From a virus: DNA of 35,726 nt. Shown piece after piece: positions 1 through 8,216 of this stretch; the first letter of the stretch is position 1, and each line of letters begins with the position of its first letter. The position numbers were made by a program, and so were the translations under genes. Location of the stretch: IMG/VR virus record IMGVR_UViG_3300030389_000851, positions 1-35,726 of that record; one strand, written 5' to 3'. Under the pieces are notes generated by a model that searched no databases, was not told where the DNA came from, and worked only from the letters and a program-made list of their open reading frames with translations.

Positions 1-347
1 TAGAAGGTGCGAAAGCTGCTGGCCTTGAGAATGTAAGGGTTATTGAATCAGATGGCAAAGAGATTATTGCAATAAAACGTACTGGCCTTACAGAAGATCA
101 AAAGGTTGGTCTTGCTTTAGCTGATAACAGAACATCTGACTTGTCCGATTGGGATGCAAGTATGTTGCACCATTTATCTATGGAACATGAGATTGACCCA
201 TGGTTTGAACCAGAGGACTTAACAGAACTTATGGACGATAGAACAGATGCAGAAGCACCTGAAGATTTTAAAGATGTTGATGAAGATATAGAAACAGAAC
301 ATAGATGTCCAAGTTGTGGGTATGAGTGGAGTGGCAAAGCAAAATAA
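1..347 (+). CDS. ParB-like (ParB/Srx) domain protein, 5' truncated
   Basis: The reading frame is open from base 3, so the N-terminus lies outside the window. The visible part runs through an Ile-rich strand, then LTEDQKVGLALADNRTSDL followed by a Trp, the usual end of the ParB/Srx nuclease-like domain in phage modification genes. The acidic tail ends with a single CPSC pair (HRCPSCGYEWSG), resembling half of a zinc ribbon. It overlaps the start of the PP-loop ATPase gene and heads a cassette with two methyltransferases, so a role in DNA modification or its regulation is likelier than chromosome partitioning. Domain identity is good; biochemical role is inferred. Confidence 0.8.
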   Translation, partial: EGAKAAGLENVRVIESDGKEIIAIKRTGLTEDQKVGLALADNRTSDLSDWDASMLHHLSMEHEIDPWFEPEDLTELMDDRTDAEAPEDFKDVDEDIETEHRCPSCGYEWSGKAK

Positions 348-1146
348 TATAAGAACAATTTTTGAAAACTTATTACAACACTTACCAGAGGACTTTGCTG
401 TAGCAACATCTGGCGGTATTTCTTCTGCTGCTTTACTTGCATCTGCTGTTGCTGTCAATAAAAAACCAAGGGTTGTATCTTTTACCTTTGATGATTGGCA
501 CTCAAAAGATTTTATTTATGCTAAAGCTATGGCACATTATTTTAATGTAGCCTTTCACCCTGTATTTTTACCTTCTGCAGAAAATAAAATTATTGATCTT
601 GTTTCTACATTAATTCATAGATACAAACTTAAAAAAAAAGCTCGTATTGAATGTTCTTTCCCTTTTCTGTATGTAGCAAAAACTTGCAAATCGCTTGGTA
701 TTACTACACTTGTGACAGGTCTTTGTGATGATGGTCATTTTGGTTTATCTAAAAAAGCAATGATTCATTACAAGCATACGCAAGAAAAATTTGACCAATT
801 TAGACATGATTATTTTTCAGATCCAGATGCTGCTGGTCGTAAAGGCATACATAAAATCTGCCAAGACCAAGACATAAATTTAATTAACCCATATTGTGAC
901 CCAGATGTTTTTAAATTGTTTATTGGTAAATCTTGGGACGAACTAAACAAACCAAAACAAAAATATGCTATTCGTAAATGTTATCCAGAGTTAGACAAAT
1001 TCAGACTTCCAAACCACACTAATTTACAACTAGGCGATAGCAAAATTGCACAAAGAGTAGGAAATGCGGTAATTTCTAAGTATAAACCTAATGCAAAGTC
1101 ACCAGTTGGTATCTATAACAGAATCGCAAAAGGCATCTATGCCTAA
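322..1146 (+). CDS. PP-loop ATPase / asparagine synthase-like protein
   Basis: 274 aa from ATG 322 (GTG 316 is an in-frame alternative); both starts lie inside the end of the ParB-like gene, implying coupling. Residues 30-35 read SGGISS, the nucleotide-binding PP-loop of the asparagine synthase/ATP pyrophosphatase superfamily, but the usual SGGxDS Asp is a Ser. A second conserved region, TGLCDDGHFGLSKKAM (about 132-147), matches the position of the AsnB-type GDGxDExFxGY motif in altered form. There is no glutaminase domain. Such enzymes adenylate a carboxyl or carbonyl group for amide or thio transfer. Next to ParB-like and C5-methyltransferase genes, nucleotide or DNA base modification is plausible. 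Family call is fairly sure; substrate unknown. Confidence 0.75.
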   Translation: MSGVAKQNNIRTIFENLLQHLPEDFAVATSGGISSAALLASAVAVNKKPRVVSFTFDDWHSKDFIYAKAMAHYFNVAFHPVFLPSAENKIIDLVSTLIHRYKLKKKARIECSFPFLYVAKTCKSLGITTLVTGLCDDGHFGLSKKAMIHYKHTQEKFDQFRHDYFSDPDAAGRKGIHKICQDQDINLINPYCDPDVFKLFIGKSWDELNKPKQKYAIRKCYPELDKFRLPNHTNLQLGDSKIAQRVGNAVISKYKPNAKSPVGIYNRIAKGIYA

Positions 1147-2197
1147 ACCAATTTACAAAATACCTTCTATGGTAGAAATAGAAGCAACTCCGTGGAATGG
1201 TTTTAAAGTTGCTTCAACATTCTCTGGTTGTGGTGGCTCTTGTCTTGGTTATCGTATTGCTGGTTATAAAGTTGTATATGCAAATGAATTTATAGAATCT
1301 GCAAGGCAAACTTACAAAGCTAACCACCCAAACAGCTTTCTTGACCCTAGAGACATAAGAAAAATAAATGCAGATGATATTTTAGATAAGATTAATTTAA
1401 AAAAAGGCGAACTTGATTTATTTGATGGCAGCCCTCCTTGCGCTGCTTTTTCCATTGGCGGTAAAAGGGAAGCAGGGTGGGGTAAAGAAAAAAAATACAG
1501 CGAGACAACGCAAAGAGTAGATGATTTGTTTTTTGAATATGCTCGCATACTAGATGGTCTACAACCTAAAGTTTTTGTGGCAGAAAATGTTGCTGGTCTT
1601 GTACAAGGTACTGCAAAGGGTTATTTCAAACGCATACTTACAAAACTAAGGGCTTGTGGTTATAACGTAAAATGTAAAGTCCTAGATGCACAATGGCTCG
1701 GTGTTCCACAGATGAGAAAGAGAACAATTTTTGTAGGAGTTAGAAACGATTTAAACATAGAACCAGCACACCCAAAACCAATACCATATCAATATTCTGT
1801 AGGCGAAGCACTTGTAGGTGTAGAAGAATCAAAAGAATATAAGACCATACCAGAGCATACAGAAACCTATAAATTATGGAAACTTACAAAACCCGGCGAT
1901 CAATTTTATAAGGCTGCCATAAAACTTACTGGTCAAAACAAATTCTTTTCTCACGTAAAGCAATCGCCATTTCGTGTGGCCAATACTGTAGTGCAAGGAA
2001 CTATGGATAAATATCATTGGTCAGAACCTCGATTATTTACAATTCAAGAGCTAAAAAGAATCAGCACTTTCCCTGACGATTTTATTTTGCATGGTAACCT
2101 ATCACAAAAGTGGGAAAGGGTCGGTAGGGCTGTACCACCACTTATGATGGCCAAAGTTGCTGAAACTGTAGCCAAAGAAATATTAGAAAAAATCTAA
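1139..2197 (+). CDS. dcm: DNA (cytosine-5-)-methyltransferase
   Basis: 352 aa from ATG 1139, which overlaps the PP-loop gene by 8 bases; an upstream in-frame start at 1091 would lie deeper in that gene and is less likely. C5-MTase motifs appear in order: I FSGCGG (28-33, SAM binding), IV GSPPCAAFS with catalytic Cys about 101, VI ENVAG, VIII QMRKRTIFVGV, and a motif IX/X-like RVGRAVPPLMM near the C-terminus. It transfers a methyl group from SAM to cytosine C5 in DNA. The target recognition region (roughly 215-310) does not reveal the target. It probably protects phage DNA from host restriction. The gene symbol is used generically; the specificity is unproven. Confidence 0.93.
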   Translation: MPKPIYKIPSMVEIEATPWNGFKVASTFSGCGGSCLGYRIAGYKVVYANEFIESARQTYKANHPNSFLDPRDIRKINADDILDKINLKKGELDLFDGSPPCAAFSIGGKREAGWGKEKKYSETTQRVDDLFFEYARILDGLQPKVFVAENVAGLVQGTAKGYFKRILTKLRACGYNVKCKVLDAQWLGVPQMRKRTIFVGVRNDLNIEPAHPKPIPYQYSVGEALVGVEESKEYKTIPEHTETYKLWKLTKPGDQFYKAAIKLTGQNKFFSHVKQSPFRVANTVVQGTMDKYHWSEPRLFTIQELKRISTFPDDFILHGNLSQKWERVGRAVPPLMMAKVAETVAKEILEKI

Positions 2198-2851
2198 ATG
2201 GACATACCTTCAAACTGGACTTTTGAAACCTCTGGTGTTGCACAAGGTTTTGATCGTCATGTTAGAGAACAGTTGCCTTGGTATGACTTGGCAACAAACG
2301 CAATACTCCATGTGGCGAGACACTATATTCCAGAGAATGGTCTTGTTTATGATTTCGGTGCATCTACTGGCAATATTGGTAGAGCATTAGAACCAATACT
2401 TACAAAAAGAAAAGCACACTTAATAGGCATAGAACCTAGTGAAGAAATGATAAAACTTTATAACGCACCCGGCGAGATAGTATGCAGCAAAGCAGAAACA
2501 TTTATTGTAAAAGATTTTGATTTGTCTGTTTTATTTTTATGTTTAATGTTTATTCCACCAGCCAAAAGATTTAATCTTATGCTAAGACTAAGGGAGAAAT
2601 GTAAACCCGGAGGGGCAATCATTGTCTTTGACAAGTTAGAACCAATTGGTGGCTACGCTTCAACTGTTTTCTATCGTCTTACACTTGCTGGCAAAAAAGC
2701 ATCTGGTACAAATTCAGATGAGATAATTGAAAAAGAATTATCTTTGTCAGGTGTACAAAGACCTATTACGGAAGATCAACTTGCTGGCGATTTCATAAAT
2801 TGGTTTAAATTTGGCGATTTCTCTGGATACCTAATAGAAAAACCAGCATAA
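2198..2851 (+). CDS. class I SAM-dependent methyltransferase (CmoA-like)
   Basis: 217 aa; the ATG directly abuts the TAA of the C5-methyltransferase. The Rossmann SAM-binding loop is VYDFGASTGN (50-59), with the acidic ribose-binding residue in IGIEPSEEM (about 79). A LFLCLMFIPPAKR segment followed by KPGGAIIVFDK resembles CmoA, the tRNA cmo5U34 carboxymethyltransferase family. Substrate cannot be read from sequence. Its position between the DNA methyltransferase and the terminase suggests a nucleic-acid substrate, possibly a further step in base modification, but tRNA or a small molecule is equally open. Confidence 0.8.
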   Translation: MDIPSNWTFETSGVAQGFDRHVREQLPWYDLATNAILHVARHYIPENGLVYDFGASTGNIGRALEPILTKRKAHLIGIEPSEEMIKLYNAPGEIVCSKAETFIVKDFDLSVLFLCLMFIPPAKRFNLMLRLREKCKPGGAIIVFDKLEPIGGYASTVFYRLTLAGKKASGTNSDEIIEKELSLSGVQRPITEDQLAGDFINWFKFGDFSGYLIEKPA

Positions 2852-3174
2852 TGGCAGCTTCACAAACCACACAAGCAGAAACAGAAATGCGTATCGCAAG
2901 ATGTGCAAGAATTATTGCCAATGGTGGTAGAAGGTCTGATTGTATACAATACGCTGCAACAAATTGGGGGGTCAGTAAGAGGACTGTTGATAATTATTTA
3001 AAAGAAGCAAGGACACAACTAAGGGCAGATTGGGATATAGAAAGACCACAAATGATTGCTGATTTACTTAGTCAGTGCAGTACTTTACAGATGGAAGCAA
3101 GACGTAATGGACAACTGAATATAGCTCTTGGTGCAATTAACACTGCTGCCAAGTTAGCTGATCTTTGCTCATGA
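2851..3174 (+). CDS. terminase small subunit (probable)
   Basis: 107 aa, starting in a TAATG overlap with the methyltransferase stop and ending in an ATGA overlap with the large terminase. The N-terminal half has a helix-turn-helix (YAATNWGVSKRTVDNYLKEA, about 35-54) like the DNA-binding domain of small terminases. A C-terminal helix (LNIALGAINTAAKLADL) could be the oligomerisation segment. It would bind packaging sites and recruit TerL. The call depends on the HTH plus the position directly before TerL; sequence similarity to known TerS is weak. Confidence 0.75.
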   Translation: MAASQTTQAETEMRIARCARIIANGGRRSDCIQYAATNWGVSKRTVDNYLKEARTQLRADWDIERPQMIADLLSQCSTLQMEARRNGQLNIALGAINTAAKLADLCS

Positions 3175-4511
3175 GTATTCTTGAAACAGTTAAAAAAGGC
3201 CATGTATTATTTGGCGATGGCCTATTTGATATACCTTCTACAAAAGCAGTACAAGATAGAATTACATCAAATTTACTACCGCATCAAGAAAAATTTTGCG
3301 CAGATACAGAACATAGAAAATTAGCTTTGGTCTGTGGTTTTGGTGCTGGTAAGACATATGCACTTGTAAGTAAATCAATTCTTTTGGCATCTATGAATGT
3401 TGGTCATATATCAGCAATCTTTGAACCTACAGCACCTATGTTGAGAGACATACTGATGCGAACTATGAATGATTTGTTAGATGAATGGCAAATACCATAT
3501 ACATTTAGAGCTAGTCCATTGCCAGAATACCAACTGCAATTTAAAGAAGGTGTACATACTATCTTGTTAAGAACCATATTGACCTACCAAAGATTGCGTG
3601 GCCAAAACTTATGTGCTGTTGGTTTTGATGAAGCAGATACTGTTGCAAAACGGGATGCCGAACAAGCAATGAACATGGCACTTGCTAGACTGCGGTCAGG
3701 TAATGTTCAACAGTTTTACGCTACTACAACACCAGAGGGGCACTCATGGGCGTTTGATACCTTCGAAAAAAACGCCAAAGAAGATACTCGGTTGATAAAA
3801 GCTAAGACATCAGATAACCCTTATTTGCCAGAGGGATTTATTGATTCGTTACTCGAAAACTACCCACCACAGCTTATACAGGCTTACCTAAACGGAAACT
3901 TCTGCAATTTAACCACAGGGCAAGTCTATGATAAGTTTGATCGCAAAATTCATGTTTTAAAGAATAATCCATATGTTGATGATAATGAACCTTTACGAAT
4001 TGGAATTGACTTTAACATTGGCAACATGAATGCAGTAATTGGTGTGGCAGTAGGTAATAAATTTATGGTCATAGATGAAATCTCAAAAAGTCACGATACT
4101 GACAGCATTGCAAAAGAAATTAAAGGGCGATACCCTTTCAACAAAATATATATCTATCCTGATGCGTCAGGTGGAAACAGAAGTACAAATGCTACAAAGA
4201 CCGATATCCAAATACTAGAAAGTTATGGTTTTGTTAATCAGTCTGCTTTGTCTAACCCACCAATACGAGACAGGGTTAACTCTGTTCAAGGTTTATTGTT
4301 AAATGGTAAAGGCGAAACAAGATTAATGATTTCAAAAAAAGCTGTAAAGTTAATTGAATGTTTAGAATTGCAAAGTTATAACGAAAGAGGAGAACCAGAC
4401 AAGGATGCAGGGTACGATCATATGAATGATGCCTTGGGTTACATAACTTGGAGGTTGTTCAATCCCTTACATATGGGGGCTGGGCGCAAAACTGGTATTA
4501 GGCTTTATTAA
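3171..4511 (+). CDS. terL: terminase large subunit
   Basis: 446 aa from ATG 3171, which overlaps the TerS stop as ATGA; a TTG six bases earlier is less likely. The ATPase domain has Walker A GFGAGKT (56-62) and Walker B with FDEAD (D153/E154). The RNase H-like nuclease has acidic residues in GIDFN (D280), YPDASGG (D331) and DHMNDALGY (D420). It packages DNA into the prohead and cuts concatemers at the portal. Length is normal for an SPP1/T4-type TerL, and the presence of a portal with no visible cos site is compatible with headful packaging, which is not proven. Confidence 0.95.
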   Translation: MSILETVKKGHVLFGDGLFDIPSTKAVQDRITSNLLPHQEKFCADTEHRKLALVCGFGAGKTYALVSKSILLASMNVGHISAIFEPTAPMLRDILMRTMNDLLDEWQIPYTFRASPLPEYQLQFKEGVHTILLRTILTYQRLRGQNLCAVGFDEADTVAKRDAEQAMNMALARLRSGNVQQFYATTTPEGHSWAFDTFEKNAKEDTRLIKAKTSDNPYLPEGFIDSLLENYPPQLIQAYLNGNFCNLTTGQVYDKFDRKIHVLKNNPYVDDNEPLRIGIDFNIGNMNAVIGVAVGNKFMVIDEISKSHDTDSIAKEIKGRYPFNKIYIYPDASGGNRSTNATKTDIQILESYGFVNQSALSNPPIRDRVNSVQGLLLNGKGETRLMISKKAVKLIECLELQSYNERGEPDKDAGYDHMNDALGYITWRLFNPLHMGAGRKTGIRLY

Positions 4512-4551
4512 GATTATTGTCTAAAATAAAAACAAACAATGGAGCAAAACT

Positions 4552-5970
4552 GTGTATTCTGGATATAGTCATTACAACAGACAGACAGCAGGCAGTAGGG
4601 GTACAGAAATAAATGACCCTAACAATACATGGTTTCAGCAAGAACCACATTGGATATTAATAGAAGATTTACTTGGCGGTACGTATCAGATGAGGTCTAA
4701 ACATAGAAAATATCTAATGCAAGAACCTAGGGAACTTGATGAAAGTTATGACAACAGATTGGCTCGTTCTGTTTGTCCACCTTATTTTCTTAGGTTAGAA
4801 AGAATGTTGGCTGGTATGTTAACTCGTAAACCAGTAAGACTAAACGAGACAGGAGATGCCATAAGAGAACAACTATTTGACGTTGACTTACAAGGTAATG
4901 ATCTTAATGTTTGGACATATGAGACAGCAAGAAAAATGATTCGTTATGGTCATGTTGGTGTTTTGGTAGATGCACCAGCAAGTGGGTCTAATGGTAGACC
5001 ATATTGGGTAACTTATACACCAAGAGATATTCTTGGCTGGCGAACAGAAATGGTAGATGGCGAAATGCAGTTTACACAGTTAAGGCTACAAGAAAAAGTA
5101 TCTGAACCAGATGGCCTTTATGGCGAAAAGATTGTAGAGCAAGTTCGCTTGTTAACACCCGGCAACTTTGAAATACATAGAAAAGCAAAGACAGGAAAGT
5201 TTGTAAAAGTAGATGAAGGAACAATGCCAGTAGAAAAAATACCTTTTTCTGTTGCTTATTCAAACAGGGTAAACCTTCTTGACTCAAGACCGCCAATGGC
5301 AGATATAGCAGAACTAAATTTAAAAGCTTATCAAATACAATCTGACCTTGATAACCAATTACACATATCAGCAGTACCAATGCTTGCTTTTTATGGCTTT
5401 CCACAAAATGCTGAAGAGGTGTCGGCTGGACCCGGCGAGGCTATTGCATTTCCAGCAGATGGTCGTGCTGAATATATTGAACCCGCTGGTCGTAGTTATG
5501 ATGCACAGTTTCGTAGGCTTGATAGGTTAGAAAGTCAAATCAATGAATTAGGTCTTGCAGCAGTACTTGGTCAAAAGTTATCTGCAGAAACAGCAGAAGC
5601 AAAACGAATAGATAGATCGCAAGGCGATTCAACAATGATGGTTGTAGCTCAACAGATGCAAGACATGATTGATAACTGTTTAATGTTTCATGGTCAATAT
5701 ATAAATTCTGAAGCTGGAAGTTGTTTTGTAAACAGAGACTTCCTATCACAAAGACTTGAGCCACAAGAAATACAAGCATTACTTACACTTTACACTTCTG
5801 GTTCTATTACACAGAAAACACTTCTTGACCAACTTACTGAAGGTGAGGTTCTTGGAGATGAGTTTGATGTAGAAGAAGAAATCGAAGCAACACAAACTGG
5901 TGGCATGGTTGAAATGGTACAGCCAAAAGAAGAAGCAAAACCAGACGAACCAGAACAAGATGAAGAGTAA
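4552..5970 (+). CDS. portal protein (SPP1 gp6/DUF4055-like)
   Basis: 472 aa from a GTG start preceded at 7-base spacing by GGAG (4541-4544), the deciding reason for this start. The N-terminal third includes RSVCPPYFLRLERMLAGML followed by TRKPVRL, typical of the DUF4055/SPP1 gp6 type portal. The C-terminus is strongly acidic (Glu-rich after about 435). The dodecameric portal forms the DNA channel at the prohead vertex and docks TerL. The gene follows TerL after a 40-base gap and precedes the minor head gene, the expected order. Family is judged from local motifs and context. Confidence 0.88.
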   Translation: MYSGYSHYNRQTAGSRGTEINDPNNTWFQQEPHWILIEDLLGGTYQMRSKHRKYLMQEPRELDESYDNRLARSVCPPYFLRLERMLAGMLTRKPVRLNETGDAIREQLFDVDLQGNDLNVWTYETARKMIRYGHVGVLVDAPASGSNGRPYWVTYTPRDILGWRTEMVDGEMQFTQLRLQEKVSEPDGLYGEKIVEQVRLLTPGNFEIHRKAKTGKFVKVDEGTMPVEKIPFSVAYSNRVNLLDSRPPMADIAELNLKAYQIQSDLDNQLHISAVPMLAFYGFPQNAEEVSAGPGEAIAFPADGRAEYIEPAGRSYDAQFRRLDRLESQINELGLAAVLGQKLSAETAEAKRIDRSQGDSTMMVVAQQMQDMIDNCLMFHGQYINSEAGSCFVNRDFLSQRLEPQEIQALLTLYTSGSITQKTLLDQLTEGEVLGDEFDVEEEIEATQTGGMVEMVQPKEEAKPDEPEQDEE

Positions 5971-5973
5971 TTT

Positions 5974-7152
5974 ATGTCAACACCTGAGACTTTTTACAGA
6001 GAGGCGATTGACTTAAACCGCTATAGCAACCAAGTTGCTAGACGAATTGTAACGAATTACAACAATGTAATTTTAGATTTAACAAATAAATTGGCCACCA
6101 TAGATGAAGTAACAGCACCAGCTACTGTTGCAAGAATAAGGGCTATGTTGGTACAGATGAAAGAAAGTCTTGAAAGTTGGTCTAATACAAGTGCAGTTTA
6201 TTTGGCAGATGAACTACAAGGTCTTGCTATATTTCAAACAGAATTTGTAAAAGATCAACTTAAAAGGGTATTACCAAAAGGTACTGTTGGTGTTAACTCT
6301 GTACAAATATCTCCAGACTTTGCTCGTAGTATTGTTTTTACTGACCCGACAGAGGTAAACATATTAACATTACCAAGTGATTTAGAATCTGCTGTACAAA
6401 GAACATTTAACCTTACTGCAGCAAAAGGTTCTGCGATAACTTTACCAAGCGGTCAAGTTGCAGAAAAAGCTTTTCGTGGCATATCAACTAAACAAGCAGA
6501 ATTAATTTCAAGTCAGATTCGTATTGGTATTACAGAAGGTGAATCTATACCAAAGATTGCAAAAAGACTCAGAGGCAGATTACAGTTTGGCGCAAACCAA
6601 GACATGACAGCAAAAGCACAAAGACTTGCTGGTGGAGATGGCATGAAGTTAGCAAACAACCAAGTTATGACTATTGTACGAACTTCTGTTAATCAAGTAC
6701 AAAATTCTGTTAATCAAGAAACGTATGCAGCAAACCAAGAGGTAACACAAAGGTATGAATATGTTGCAACTTTAGATGCTAGGACAAGTGCAATCTGCGG
6801 AAGTTTAGATGGCAGAATTTTTAAATATGGCGAAGGACCTATGCCACCACAACACTTTAACTGTAGATCAACTACTGTTCCGATAATAGATGATGATGAT
6901 TTGCGTAGACGTTTTCCTGATACTAGGCCAAGTGCTACTGGTAGAGTGCCACAAGGTATGAACTATGCAAGTTGGTTAAAAGATAATCCATCAATACAAA
7001 CAGATGCTCTAGGTAATAAGAAAAAATTTTTTAATTATTTAATTGATAAAAAAAGAAAAAGTCCAAGAGAGGCTTTGCGATTAATAATTAAAGATGATGG
7101 AACAGAGCTACCATTAAAAGAGTTAATAAAAAAATATCCTAATGCCACTTAA
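5974..7152 (+). CDS. minor head / head morphogenesis protein (Mu F, SPP1 gp7-like)
   Basis: 392 aa. The diagnostic C-terminal motif is present: [18 protein letters not shown] followed by [14 protein letters not shown] (about 265-305), with the paired Cys and His-Phe-Asn-Cys-Arg of the Mu gpF/SPP1 gp7 family. A further basic tail of about 80 residues ([20 protein letters not shown]) extends past this motif. These proteins sit inside the prohead near the portal and assist assembly or DNA delivery. The stop overlaps the start of the first microgene downstream. Confidence 0.9.
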   Translation: MSTPETFYREAIDLNRYSNQVARRIVTNYNNVILDLTNKLATIDEVTAPATVARIRAMLVQMKESLESWSNTSAVYLADELQGLAIFQTEFVKDQLKRVLPKGTVGVNSVQISPDFARSIVFTDPTEVNILTLPSDLESAVQRTFNLTAAKGSAITLPSGQVAEKAFRGISTKQAELISSQIRIGITEGESIPKIAKRLRGRLQFGANQDMTAKAQRLAGGDGMKLANNQVMTIVRTSVNQVQNSVNQETYAANQEVTQRYEYVATLDARTSAICGSLDGRIFKYGEGPMPPQHFNCRSTTVPIIDDDDLRRRFPDTRPSATGRVPQGMNYASWLKDNPSIQTDALGNKKKFFNYLIDKKRKSPREALRLIIKDDGTELPLKELIKKYPNAT

Positions 7153-7291
7153 AAAAGGGAGACAACCAAAGACAATTACAGGCAATATAAGGCAACTTAT
7201 ACAAGAAGGTTATGGTAGAAGCCAAGCTGTTGCTATTGCTTTGTCAAAAGCTGGTAAGAAAAAGAAAAAAACAAGACGGAAAACAAAATAA
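7142..7291 (+). CDS. small basic protein with [12 protein letters not shown] motif
   Basis: 49 aa beginning within the last codons of the minor head gene. It starts [15 protein letters not shown] and contains [17 protein letters not shown] followed by a basic tail. The motif is a recurrent one in small proteins of phage head gene clusters. Very high Lys/Arg content suggests nucleic-acid or acidic-partner binding, but the function is not known. It is the first of six consecutive small basic genes between the minor head and scaffold genes. Confidence 0.75.
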   Translation: MPLKKGRQPKTITGNIRQLIQEGYGRSQAVAIALSKAGKKKKKTRRKTK

Positions 7292-7323
7292 AAGATATGA
7301 TATTAGTAGTTGCTTAAGAAACC

Positions 7324-7401
7324 ATGCCAATGGGTAAAGGAACCTATGGTTCTAAGGTCGGAAGACCACCAAAGAAAAAAAAGAAAAAAGGTAAAAAGTA
7401 A
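7324..7401 (+). CDS. basic microprotein MPMGKGTYGSKVGRPPK
   Basis: Only 25 aa: MPMGKGTYGSKVGRPP then a Lys-rich end. The GTYGSKxGRPPKK pattern recurs as a small phage protein near capsid genes, which is why I accept so short an ORF. GRPPK resembles an AT-hook core (GRP), so minor-groove DNA binding is possible but unproven. Its stop codon overlaps the ATG of the next microgene (TAATG). Confidence 0.65.
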   Translation: MPMGKGTYGSKVGRPPKKKKKKGKK

Positions 7402-7496
7402 TGGGAAAGTCATTAGCTGAAAGATTGTCTGAAGCAAAAAAAGCAAAGCAGACACCAAAACCAAAGAAAGATGCGAAAGCTAAGAAGGGTTCCTAA
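7401..7496 (+). CDS. basic microprotein, unknown
   Basis: 31 aa (MGKSLAERLSEAKKAK then a Lys/Pro/Ala-rich tail), coupled to the previous microgene by TAATG and overlapping the next by 26 bases. I do not recognise a family. Its support is the tight packing on the same strand and composition matching its neighbours; translation is unproven. Confidence 0.5.
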   Translation: MGKSLAERLSEAKKAKQTPKPKKDAKAKKGS

Positions 7497-7695
7497 AGAC
7501 AAAAAAACTGGCATTGCTAAAAAGTATTTGTCAGGTTCAAGAAACCCTGCTGCAAAAGCTGCTGAGATTAAAAGAACAGCAAAGCTTTACAAAGCTGGTG
7601 CTTTTATTGATATAAAAGCGGTACAAAAATCAAGAGTTGCCCAAGATGTCACAAAAAAGCAGAAGAAAACCACTAAGCGCCGCCGTAAAAAATAG
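7471..7695 (+). CDS. small basic protein with KKYLSGSRNPAAKAAEIKRT motif
   Basis: 74 aa. RRVPKDKKTGIAKKYLSG and AAEIKRTAKLYKAGAFIDI recall a conserved small family in phage and marine viral contigs, including the ending around KSRVAQD. The last ten residues are nearly all Lys/Arg. No enzymatic motif. Overlaps both neighbours, consistent with one translationally coupled cluster. Function unknown. Confidence 0.75.
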   Translation: MRKLRRVPKDKKTGIAKKYLSGSRNPAAKAAEIKRTAKLYKAGAFIDIKAVQKSRVAQDVTKKQKKTTKRRRKK

Positions 7696-7900
7696 CCTTA
7701 AAAAAAAGGCTGAAGGTACTAAATTCAAATATGGCGAACTTGCAGAAGTGTATAGAAAAGGCCAAGGTGCATATCTTTCTGGCGGTTCTCGTAATGTACC
7801 AATGGCTGCATGGGCAATGGGTCGGGTTAATAGTTATATGAGAGGAGACAAAGCAAGAACAGTTGATATGGCCATATTTAAAAAATATAGAAAAAAATGA
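7646..7900 (+). CDS. DUF5824-like small protein
   Basis: 84 aa from ATG 7646, nested in the end of the previous gene; a TTG at 7637 is an in-frame alternative. The core KGQGAYLSGGSRNVPMAAWA followed by MGRVNSYMRG matches the small phage domain I associate with DUF5824 (a conserved Trp-Ala-x-x-Arg-Val-Asn-Ser segment). Function is not known; the family usually sits among head genes. The ATGA at its end overlaps the next start. Confidence 0.7.
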   Translation: MSQKSRRKPLSAAVKNSLKKKAEGTKFKYGELAEVYRKGQGAYLSGGSRNVPMAAWAMGRVNSYMRGDKARTVDMAIFKKYRKK

Positions 7901-8178
7901 GTGACCCTAGAATAAAAAAATTTGGTCTTGCTGGTTTTAATAAACCTAAAAGGACACCAAACCACCCAAAAAAGTCACACGTTGTTTTAGCAAAAGAAGG
8001 CGACAGAGTAAAGCTTATTCGTTTCGGTATGCAGGGTGCAAAAAATAAACCACCAAGACAAGGCGAGTCAGATGCAGATAAAGCAAAGCGCAGATCATTT
8101 AAAGCAAGACACGCAAGAAATATTGCAAAAGGTAAAATGAGTGCTGCGTTTTGGGCTAATAAAGTCAAATGGTCATAA
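7897..8178 (+). CDS. small basic protein, KARHARNIAKGKMSAAFWAN motif
   Basis: 93 aa, starting in ATGA overlap. It has SHVVLAKEGDRVKLIRFGMQ, then RRSFKARHARNIAKGK and MSAAFWANKVKWS at the C-terminus. I recall the same architecture in a small family common in marine phages (DUF6321-like; number uncertain). The regular basic helix followed by an aromatic end suggests a nucleic-acid-binding role. It closes the six-gene basic cluster before the scaffold gene. Confidence 0.72.
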   Translation: MSDPRIKKFGLAGFNKPKRTPNHPKKSHVVLAKEGDRVKLIRFGMQGAKNKPPRQGESDADKAKRRSFKARHARNIAKGKMSAAFWANKVKWS

Positions 8179-8216
8179 ATCTGATATATTAATTTTTAAA
8201 GGCTACGCTTTAATTT

